Shown here: positions 1 to 6,756 of the stretch, piece after piece
Layout of the letters: each line of letters starts with the position of its first letter
Position numbering within the stretch: the stretch's first letter is position 1
Assembly (NCBI GenBank): GCA_027596035.1
Contig: JADGJA010000799.1
Location: forward strand, 1-10,560
DNA length: 10,560 bases
Direction of reading: 5' to 3'
Source of the DNA: Thoreauomyces humboldtii
Lineage: Eukaryota; Chytridiomycota; Chytridiomycetes; Spizellomycetales; Powellomycetaceae
Program-made: the position numbers and the translations under genes
Notes under the pieces: model-generated
What the model was told of the DNA's origin: nothing
Databases searched by the model: none
Seen by the model: only the letters and a program-made list of their open reading frames with translations

Positions 1-95
1 CCTGTTGGTGTGGTGACTTGTAGGCTCGCCCTGCCCACCACTCTCTAGCAATGATCTTGAAGGAGCTGCTGAAGCTTGGAGCCGATCAGAGAATC

Positions 96-335
96 ACTAG
101 TTGGGCTACCGGTATAACATCGACGGCTGGAATGGCTGGAATGGATCACCTTTCCCCATTCAAGGCTGGTTCCCATTCCATACCCCGACCAGTTCCCAGT
201 CATTCAAAAGGGTCACCAACTTTTTGGTTGGCTATAACAACTGCTCAACAGAAGAGAGGCATGGGACCGGATGGTTCGCTTTCCGGTGCCTGGGTACCAA
301 TGTAAGGGGTTCGACCCGCCGCCTTCCTAACTTAC
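96..335 (+). repeat. Degenerate tRNA-like sequence upstream of tRNA-Val
   Basis: The 12-mer TTGGCTATAACA, which is the D-loop and 3' D-stem of the tRNA-Val gene at 351-362, occurs again at 228-239. A looser version (TTGGGCTACCGGTATAACAT) lies at 101-120. The three copies are therefore about 125 nt apart. An isolated B-box-like GGTTCGACCC is at 308-317. None of the upstream copies folds into a full cloverleaf: in the second, the base matching G10 is T and the anticodon stem is reduced to CTG/CAG, and the B-box-like element lacks a five-pair T stem. They may be decayed tRNA copies or chance similarity. What is certain is the exact 12-mer repeat. Confidence 0.4.
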
Positions 336-409
336 GCACCCATGGTTTAGTTGGCTATAACATCTCGTTAACACCGAGAAGGTCTCCAGTTCAATCCTGG
401 ATGGGTGTA
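336..409 (+). tRNA. tRNA-Val (anticodon AAC)
   Basis: A full cloverleaf can be drawn by hand. The acceptor strands are 336-342 (GCACCCA) and 402-408 (TGGGTGT), seven pairs with a G-U at the first position. T8 and G9 follow. The D arm is 345-361 with G18G19 present and the 13-22 T-T mismatch often seen in valine tRNAs. The anticodon stem is TCTCG (363-367) with CGAGA (375-379), and the seven-base loop TTAACAC gives anticodon AAC at 370-372. The variable loop is five bases. The T arm is TCCAG-TTCAATC-CTGGA (385-401). The discriminator base is A409; CCA is not encoded. The A box (TGGTTTAGTTGG, 343-354) and B box (AGTTCAATCC, 388-397) are intact. There is no intron. The tRNA would decode GUU, and after A34-to-inosine editing also GUC and GUA. 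The G1-U72 pair is unusual. Confidence 0.85.
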
Positions 410-425
410 CAAACCCATGTTTCTC

Positions 426-429
426 TTTT
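426..429 (+). terminator. RNA polymerase III terminator of tRNA-Val
   Basis: A TTTT run lies 17 nt after the discriminator base, the usual kind of stop signal for polymerase III on the coding strand. It is preceded by another T-rich stretch (TTTCTC). Confidence 0.55.
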
Positions 430-795
430 GCGTTAATTGAGGAACTTTTTGTCACGCCTGACCGTCGTCCTTGCTGAGTCAACCGGTCTTGAAGCAATGC
501 TCGTAGATCGTCAGGGGTAAGCGACGGAAGCTGACAAACAGTTTCGCAAGAAGGTCGGTGATACCCGCGCGCGAGTAATTAAAGGGAACCTGCAACCAAA
601 TGTGAAGAACAAAGTCCATGGATATGCAACGCATTGCCTACTTCCAAGGCGAGTCCCGCCAAAACGAGGCCGTTATACGGGGCCCTGACTGCTCATTGTG
701 TTTTGCCAGCAGTAACCCGCGAATACTTGGCAAACTGTCAGATGCTATAGGCTTGCGAGGAAGCGGCAAACAATCCTTGAATTGCATTCAACGAG
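430..795. other. Intergenic, 3' flank of CWC2
   Basis: This stretch separates the tRNA-Val gene (+) from the end of the CWC2 gene (-) and presumably holds the CWC2 3' untranslated region. I see no convincing coding sequence, tRNA or repeat in it. The open frame on the + strand running into 986 is antisense to the last CWC2 exon. Confidence 0.5.
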
Positions 796-2483
796 TCATT
801 CGTCATCGTCCGAGCCGTAGCCGGCAGCCAGTGATGACAAGGCTCCCAACTTGCTTCCTGCCGCAACCGGTTCCTCGCTCTGTGCTGGTTCTGCCTCCGC
901 CTCGCCTTCGACCTGAGAGGTCGTCACCCCTATCGTATCCGCCATCGCGGGGTCAATCGTGTACCCGTTGGCGAGGTACCACCTGACGGTCTCCTCATCA
1001 TAGGCGCCACCCGTGGCCGTCGTCCCTCCCGTCGTTTTCGCAGCTCCCGTGGCCGTCTGCGCCGTCCCAGTCGCGCGCCACCCATATCCATCCCACGTCC
1101 AGCCAGGATACGCCGTGGCAGCAGCATTCGCAGCATCGCCCTCCTGTCCGGCCCCGGAATCGAACACAGCGTCGCTGGCTTCCCTCAAGAAGGCTGCCGT
1201 TTCGCTTTCTCCATCTCCTGCCACCTTGATCGCCTTCCTGACTGGCTCCTCCGGAGCCACGGGACCCGCCACGGCGTAGTCGTACGAGTGTTTCTCATAG
1301 TCGAGAACGGTGCCGAGGTCTCCGATCTGGGGGAGGGAGGCCCGGACGGTTTCCGAGATGTGATCCTCCACTTTGCGCTTTTTTAGGTGCTTCACGTGCG
1401 GGTTGGGATCGTCGGTCGCCCACCGAACGTTGAGAACCTGAGAGACAGAGATTGATGAGCCACGGCGACACGAAGGACAATTTCATGACTGCGTGAATCA
1501 CCTCGTTGCTATCCAAACTTTGTCCGTACATGGCCTCGCGAGCAAACTCGGCGTTATAACGACGGACGTAGCGAACGAAGGCTACGTTCTTGCCAAAAAG
1601 GATGTTGGCTGACCGAAAAAAAAAAGAACAGTATCAGAAAACACTGCATCCAATTCGTTTGGCGCAAGCAGTTGCCACGCACTGTGCTCGATCTCTCCCC
1701 AGTCTCCGAAATGCCTCCTGACGGTTTCCTCCATGTCGGCCCTGGGGGCCTTGATGTTGCCCACGTATAGAGTCCTGTTATCCCGTTCGAAAGACCCCAC
1801 TTGAGGAAGCATGTGAAGTCAATGTCCTGGTCCAAATCTAGGCAATGACAGTCGTCCCCAGTGCTTACCTCCACCCATGTCGTCCCGATCTTCCCTGAAC
1901 CGTTCTCGTCCGAAGCAGTCGTGCGTCTGATCCTCGATGTCTTCAGGAATGGGCGCTCGATGCCAATACTGCACGACACCTCATGGGATGATCAGCCAAA
2001 CCGCTCCCAAAGCCGCGACTGCCCCAGCGTAAGAAATGGGGGGTTCCGGATCCGCATACCGAACACTGCTCCCCCTTCATGCAACATCCTCTGGAGAAAT
2101 GCACGCAGAAGAGCGCTCCGGGTCGAGCCTTCGTGTATCCCATATCCTTCTTGATGTTGCATCTACGCTGGGCCTTTTCCAATCTGTGATTTTGCCATGT
2201 TCAGGTCAGTCACTTGCTGATTGGAAGGGCACACCCAGTGGGGTGAGATGGGAGCTTACGGGTTGTGCTTGCGTCCTTCGCCGCTCCATCGGTTGTACCA
2301 GATGTTGAAGTTGCCGGACTGTTCCACGCTCACTGTGGCCTTCGCAGGACCGCTGATCTGTGAATGGTATAAAGATCAGGACATTTGCCTCGGCGGGGTA
2401 GTGGTCGAGGGAAAGGTCCATCTCGCTGTTTTCAGCTTTTGGACTCGAAGTTACGCTACCTGACGGCGCGCGGGCTTGTCCAT
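796..2483 (-). CDS. CWC2: Pre-mRNA-splicing factor Cwc2 (RBM22-like), 7 exons
   Basis: Exons on the minus strand in gene order: 2460-2483, 2260-2357, 2060-2183, 1869-1968, 1683-1799, 1502-1608, 796-1437 (1212 nt, 403 aa). All joins keep frame and restore family sequence. Residues 24-40 include the conserved FNIWYNRWSGEGRKHN. The CCCH zinc finger is C67-x7-C75-x5-C81-x3-H85; its last part is only restored by splicing out 1969-2059. The linker CFGRERFREDRDDMGGVGSF (about 100-119) is a Cwc2 hallmark. An RRM follows, with RNP2 LYVGNI (126-131) and RNP1 KNVAFVRY (161-168), then VLNVRWATDDPNP. The C-terminal half is low complexity and ends in an acidic GSDDDE. Cwc2 belongs to the Prp19-associated complex and contacts U6 snRNA and the intron during spliceosome activation in the nucleus. 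Introns are 102, 76, 91, 69, 74 and 64 nt. The first exon has only eight codons. No TATA box is evident upstream, which fits a housekeeping gene. Confidence 0.93.
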
Positions 2484-3108
2484 TGTATCGTAAGCCTCTT
2501 GCGATGAGTGTGGTGCTGGAGTTTGGGGTGCGGGACGTTCAATGGGATCCTTTTCGTCGCCGGAAGTGCCAGCGAACAGCGAGACACTACGCACGGCTTC
2601 GTGTCACACAAGCGAGCACTTTCCGTCAACTCAAATCCACCCCTCCCCCGCGACTGTCAGCGACACAGGCATACTCGGTAGCCTCTTCTCTTTCGTGCAA
2701 GCTTCAGCTTGTTCCGGCTTTCTACTGTATCGACGATCACTTTTTAGAAGCCGCAAGTCGAACTGCTTGGCGACATAGGTACGGGATCCGAACGGCAACG
2801 GACAGACACAATGCAGTGCAGGCCCCTCCGCGAGAGACATGCTTGCTCTGGGATCAAGGGCCTGAGCTTACAAGTAGTCATACAAGCTGATACGGGAGGA
2901 CGTCGGCGTGCTCGGTCGAGCGGCCTTAGGCACCCTTCCCCCCTTCCCCGCCCAGATTCGGCAGCCATGACATTTTGCAGACAGCGTATGTATTCAAGGC
3001 GAGGTTTCTATGTGGATGTCTTGTACAAAATATGGCGGGCATGAAGACGCTTCGGCCAGCGAAGCTCTATATGTGTGCGGATCTGAGGGAGTTTTCTAAC
3101 CCCGAAAA
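2484..3108. other. Intergenic: CWC2 promoter side and 3' flank of the secreted-protein gene
   Basis: No convincing gene is seen. The stretch should contain the CWC2 5' untranslated region and promoter on its left and the 3' untranslated region of the secreted-protein gene on its right. Open frames here on both strands have ordinary shadow composition and no recognisable domains. No clear TATA element or repeat was found. Confidence 0.45.
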
Positions 3109-3552
3109 CTACTCCTTGCAGTTGAACCCGGACTCCCAACCGATGATGCGTACACCCGAGCACTGAAGCTTCTGCTTTGCGAACCGACAGATGGTCCTGC
3201 TCAACTTTGCGAAAGGGAGGACCTCGACGCAGAGACTGGACTCCTTGATGCAGTTGCCGCACTGTCCGAGAACGCTGGCGAAATCCTGCTTGGCGACCAG
3301 ACCGGCGCACTTGGGGATCATCGAGTTGGGACACTGCCCGCGGGTCTCGAGGGTGTGTGTGGACGGGAAGAGGTCGTCGGCGTCGCCGGTGGATGCGACT
3401 TGCGCGACGTACTGGTCGTAGAGGGTTGACAGAAGTTCGGTCTCGGGGGAGTCGCGTTCGGAAAGGGCAAAGGCCGAGGCGCCGGGTGCGGCGGTTGCGA
3501 GAGTGGCTGCCGAAAGGACCGTGGCGAGGAGAAGGGATTTGATGGCAACCAT
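3109..3552 (-). CDS. Small secreted protein with eight cysteines, family not recognised
   Basis: Single-exon frame of 147 aa. The chosen ATG (3552) lies in CCACAATGG, a good fungal start context, and directly precedes a typical signal peptide: a lysine at residue 5, a hydrophobic stretch from 6 to about 21, and probable cleavage near ATAAP or GASA (22-27). The frame extends upstream to 3660, but that part is Ser/Pro-rich leader sequence and covers the TATA-like element. After the signal comes an acidic, cysteine-free section (28-70), perhaps a propeptide ending at LETR. All eight cysteines then fall at 74, 82, 98, 101, 108, 122, 131 and 145. The spacing has no CC doublet, so it is not a hydrophobin, and I cannot fit it to CFEM. 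Small secreted cysteine-rich proteins in fungi are often apoplastic or host-interacting, but no role can be assigned here. An even number of cysteines suggests four disulfides. Confidence 0.82.
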   Translation of the reverse strand: MVAIKSLLLATVLSAATLATAAPGASAFALSERDSPETELLSTLYDQYVAQVASTGDADDLFPSTHTLETRGQCPNSMIPKCAGLVAKQDFASVLGQCGNCIKESSLCVEVLPFAKLSRTICRFAKQKLQCSGVRIIGWESGFNCKE

Positions 3553-3659
3553 TGTGGAAGGGAAGGCTTTGGGCAGAAAGAAGGGGGATGAGGGGAAGAA
3601 AGAAACTTGTGATGCGTTGAGTGCTGGTTGATCTTGGTGGGAGGAAGTATCTTCTTGCA

Positions 3660-3665
3660 TTTATA
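3660..3665 (-). promoter_or_regulatory. TATA-like element of the secreted-protein gene
   Basis: The minus strand reads TATAAA here, inside CACTATAAATGC, about 108 nt upstream of the chosen start codon. The distance matches the TATA-like elements of the other two genes in the window. It supports the start at 3552 over the longer frame beginning at 3660. Confidence 0.55.
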
Positions 3666-4230
3666 GTGAAATTCGATGATGGTGATCGATATTGGGACAT
3701 GGCAACCGACCCGACCTCCGGAGACCTCAGACCACTGTGACCATGAAGTTGCTGCGGGACCAACAAGCTTCGCGACTAGGACACCGAACCGACTGATGGA
3801 CACAGGCGGTGAGGTGACGGGCCCGACCCTTTTGATGCGGGGTTCCTCTCCGTCGTGTTTCGAAACGTCTGTTCACTCTGGTTGGAGGGTGGTCCGCTCC
3901 CGAACGAGATTACACAGCCACACCTGAAATTCAGACCGCTGAAGAACTCCGCCGCTGTGGGCAAATGGCCTGACGACGGCATGCTTCGAAGTGGGCAAAT
4001 GTATTTTTCGGAAGTATGAATGGGGAGAAGATGGGGGAAAAGCAGCAAACAATGCAAGAGGTGAAAGCAACCAAATCATGTACAGTGTAGAGAAGGAAAC
4101 TACGCGTTATTGCACGCCATGGGGAAGGGCTTCGCAAAAAAAAAAAAAGAGACAGGGCCGAAAGCAAACCCAAAGCTACAAAAGGTAGGGAAGCCATATG
4201 CAGCCAAATCGGAATCCACCACAATTCTTT
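3666..4230. other. Intergenic: upstream of secreted-protein gene and 3' flank of F-box gene
   Basis: No gene is supported. The left part should carry upstream regulatory sequence of the secreted-protein gene; the right part is the F-box gene's 3' untranslated region. A run of 13 A (4136-4148; T on the coding strand) begins about 80 nt after the F-box stop codon and is the only notable simple repeat. Confidence 0.45.
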
Positions 4231-5460
4231 TCATCCGGCGACCGCATTGACGGCAGTCGCGACGGCCCCAGCGACGAAACTCGCCACGACGCTCTCGACG
4301 GCCGCATCGACCGGATCGAAACCGGACCACTCGATGACGAGGTCCGGTCTCCGATCCCTCGTCGTCTCCCTCACTTCCACGACGGCCTCCGCGACGTCCG
4401 AGCACTGGAGGACCGAGATCCTCTGGAGACTCTGACACCCCTGGACGATGTTGGCGAGATGGCTCGACCTGTTCCTTCGGAGTCTGAAGGTTCCCGAGAG
4501 GTCGAGGATGATCAATCCAGGGAAGGAGGAAGCGATGGCTGCAAGACCCATGTTTCGGATGTTGGTGCAGGAAACGTCGAGGGTTCGGAGGTTGGTGAAA
4601 CGTGGGACGTTCTCTGCAAAGACCCCGTCGTCGAACTGACATCCTGCGAGGTTGAGGTGCACGATGTCGGGAAGGTGGTGGGCGATGAGTACGATGAGAG
4701 GAGATACTGCCCGGTGAGGCCATGCACCGTAAGCGTGGACGTCGGGTAGGTTGCCGTAGGAAGACGAGGAAGGGCCGGAATTGAGATGGGCTGCAGCAAG
4801 TGCGATGCTGTTGGGTAGACCGAGGGCAGAGGCGGAGGTGGGACGGATGACGGGAGATCCGGTGGGAGTGGTAGCGGACGATGAGACTGGAGTCGGAGTC
4901 GGGTTGCTCGGAGGAGCTGGAGTTGTCACGCTAGGCTTGAAGCCAAAGTCAATGCTCCTGACGAGCTTCCTCGGTGGCGTTCCGACGGGAACCGCCGACC
5001 AGGTCGCTCTCCTCACGGCCACTTCCTGCGCGGTCATCCATCGCATCTCGATGGCCAGGTCAAGGTGCCTGTCCGAGCACAGTCTAGCTGCGAACCGGTT
5101 CCGTTGAGCAAGGGAGGTGAAAGTGATCGACCTGTACAGTTGCCGTTCAGCGAATGCGTGCCACGTGCGGGAAACGGTGAGAACAGGAAAAATGTCTGCA
5201 GGTGAGGCTAGGTGAGAAATAATCTGAGCCCAAAGTTCTCGAGGAAGGGAACGAGTGCGTGGGGGCGACAACGGAGGGAGCTGGGTGACGCTGAGGGGCG
5301 GAACGTCGCGGAGCGACAGCGACTGGTTGGAGGTCGACTGGCTTCGAGCAGACGAGGGCCTGCGACGGGGAGGAGCAGCGGAGGCAGCGAGAGAAGCCCT
5401 GCGACAGGTTGGAGGGGTTTGGGGAGGGGTTGCGAGGTGGGATTCGGTGGCGGCGGACAT
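4231..5460 (-). CDS. F-box protein with short leucine-rich repeats
   Basis: Intronless frame of 409 aa. Residues 1-70 are Ser/Pro/Arg-rich and probably disordered. Residues 71-113 (SLPRELWAQIISHL, then DIFPVLTVSRTWHAFAERQLYRSITF) form an F-box, which binds Skp1 in SCF ubiquitin ligases. Residues 114-175 are mixed. Residues 176-235 are a Pro/Thr/Ser-rich linker. Residues 255-355 contain leucine-rich-repeat units such as LPDIVHLNLAGCQ, FTNLRTLDVSCT and FPGLIILDLSGT, likely for substrate binding; this is about four repeats, few for the class. The C-terminus (about 384-409) is a smooth Ala/Val-rich stretch. The start at 5460 was chosen because translation further upstream gives low-complexity sequence that runs through the TATA element. 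The family call is firm; the substrate is unknown. Confidence 0.85.
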   Translation of the reverse strand: MSAATESHLATPPQTPPTCRRASLAASAAPPRRRPSSARSQSTSNQSLSLRDVPPLSVTQLPPLSPPRTRSLPRELWAQIISHLASPADIFPVLTVSRTWHAFAERQLYRSITFTSLAQRNRFAARLCSDRHLDLAIEMRWMTAQEVAVRRATWSAVPVGTPPRKLVRSIDFGFKPSVTTPAPPSNPTPTPVSSSATTPTGSPVIRPTSASALGLPNSIALAAAHLNSGPSSSSYGNLPDVHAYGAWPHRAVSPLIVLIAHHLPDIVHLNLAGCQFDDGVFAENVPRFTNLRTLDVSCTNIRNMGLAAIASSFPGLIILDLSGTFRLRRNRSSHLANIVQGCQSLQRISVLQCSDVAEAVVEVRETTRDRRPDLVIEWSGFDPVDAAVESVVASFVAGAVATAVNAVAG

Positions 5461-5562
5461 TGTCGACGGGGAGAGGCCTGGGACGGCAACAAAGACGGAT
5501 AACTTGGAGACGAGTAACGAAAAGAATCTGCCGGTAGTGACGAGAGACGGGCCGGAGGAACG

Positions 5563-5570
5563 AGTATATA
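5563..5570 (-). promoter_or_regulatory. TATA-like element of the F-box gene
   Basis: The minus strand reads TATATAC about 105 nt upstream of the F-box start codon, in a CT-rich promoter. Position and sequence fit a core promoter; no transcription start is shown by the sequence itself. Confidence 0.5.
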
Positions 5571-5596
5571 CAACAGCGACGGAGGAAGAGGAGGAG

Positions 5597-5622
5597 GATC
5601 GGGAGGTGAGGATCGGGAGGTG
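5597..5622. repeat. 14-bp tandem repeat, about 1.9 copies
   Basis: GATCGGGAGGTGAG (5597-5610) is followed directly by GATCGGGAGGTG (5611-5622). It lies in the CT-rich (minus strand) upstream region of the F-box gene. Confidence 0.7.
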
Positions 5623-5670
5623 GCCCGACGACGGTGGGATGACGAGATTTGTTGAGATGGCACCTGCGGG

Positions 5671-5690
5671 GGGAAGGAAGGAAGGAAGGA
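5671..5690. repeat. GGAA microsatellite
   Basis: Four to five GGAA units (TTCC on the minus strand) lie about 210 nt upstream of the F-box start. They form part of a pyrimidine-rich tract on the sense strand, common in fungal promoters. Confidence 0.75.
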
Positions 5691-5699
5691 GACGGGAAG

Positions 5700-6756
5700 A
5701 CGATTTTTGCGACACAAACACACGGAGACACTGGCCGGCGCCTCTCGCGTTTTCACGGCACAAAAAGATGATGGGTCTCCTATGCCGCACCCCCGGTCAG
5801 ACGAACCCCCTGACACAAGCACATGCAGGGCACGATGGATAAAGCTCGTTTTGGGGGTTGATCATAAGGATAACTCATGCCGGCTCTTGAGCTCGGTGGA
5901 GAAAAGTAGATCGTGGGACGCCTGGTCCACTGCAGCCTCCTCTTTTTTTTTTACTGCTACACCCACGAGACTCCTGCCCGACATCTCGTTCGCCAGACGC
6001 ATGCCAGGCGGATGTCAAAATACGATTTGGAGGGTTTTCGACGGTTTTCGAGTGTGTCATCCGTATTGGAAAAAGAATGACATGGTCACGGCTCGGATGA
6101 TGGGACCCAAGCACCTTGGACAGCGCGAGATGCGATGGCCATCTACATTCAGGAACTGCAGAAGCTACATGTATGTCAGCAACACCGAGAAGTTTCCAGG
6201 CCGCTCAACTACAAACAGCTTCCTCATATCCGTATATCACGAGCTCAGCCTGATGCTGACAAATCCCAGCCTCGCGCTTCCCTTATGCACCCTGTAAACA
6301 TTAGGACTTCCCCTACTCGGTGCCATTACACTCTCACAGAGTCCCCGCCTGGACTCTTTACGGAGCCTCTAGTGACCGAATGTGTACAGGAATCATGTCC
6401 GCTAATGATTCTCTTGGCCGATGAGGGACAGCGGACTCTGTCGAAAACATGAAAGATCTTCGGATTTGAAGGAGAGCTGGGAGACGTGCCGATTCAATAT
6501 AACATCCTTCTCAAGTCTATAAAGGGGAGAAAAAGGGAGGAAAGAATGCAGAATGGGGCATAGGATGGTTTGAGTTCTGGGTTGGGATGGGAGGGCAGGG
6601 AGTCTTGGAGTTTCGTCAAAGGAAATGTTGTTCGATGAATGTCAGCGGTGCGGTTTCATAGGATGAGGCAGGGAAGGGATGATGAAGCGGTCGATCGATT
6701 TGAAGAGAGTGTCAGAGGTGAAAAAAGAAGGAACGGACAAGCTTCCGTCATTGCGG
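5700..6756. other. Intergenic: upstream of F-box gene and 3' flank of velB
   Basis: About 1 kb without a supported gene. A T10 run lies at 5943-5952. A + strand open frame of 196 codons (5707-6297) crosses this area, but it begins inside F-box promoter sequence, translates the T run as FFF, and shows no domain. The right end (roughly 6460-6756) is probably the velB 3' untranslated region. Confidence 0.45.

Noticed and set aside
217..335. A second tRNA gene around the 228-239 D-arm copy, possibly with an intron
   Set aside because: The G10-C25 pair is lost, there is no five-pair anticodon stem, and the B-box-like element at 308-317 has no matching T stem, so no cloverleaf can be drawn.
51..436. 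Overlapping + strand open frames of 84 and 111 codons at the left end
   Set aside because: They run through the tRNA-Val gene and its tRNA-like upstream sequence, have no domain, and use low-complexity Gly/Trp or Ser/Pro residues.
3008..3766. Minus-strand open frame of 252 codons over the secreted-protein gene
   Set aside because: It is an alternate frame of the secreted-protein gene, Arg/Pro-rich without a domain; the signal peptide and cysteine pattern are in the other frame.
4198..4749. + strand open frame of 183 codons inside the F-box gene
   Set aside because: It is antisense to the leucine-rich coding region, and its acidic regularity mirrors the coding strand.
5731..5742. CTGGCCGGCGCC as a velvet-protein binding site near the F-box promoter
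   Set aside because: It loosely resembles a GC-rich motif, but I could not match it confidently to a known velvet consensus, and one GC-rich palindrome in such DNA is expected by chance.
5461..5790. N-terminal extension of the F-box frame by 110 residues
   Set aside because: The extension is low-complexity leader translation, covers the TATA-like element, and the ATG at 5460 follows a normal 5' untranslated distance.
5255..5842. + strand open frame of 195 codons antisense to the F-box gene start
   Set aside because: Its composition (Gly, Arg, Glu from the CT-rich complement) is that of an antisense shadow, with no domain.
5707..6297. + strand open frame of 196 codons between the F-box and velvet genes
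   Set aside because: It starts within the F-box promoter, translates a T10 run, has no domain or good start context, and no plausible splice partners were found.
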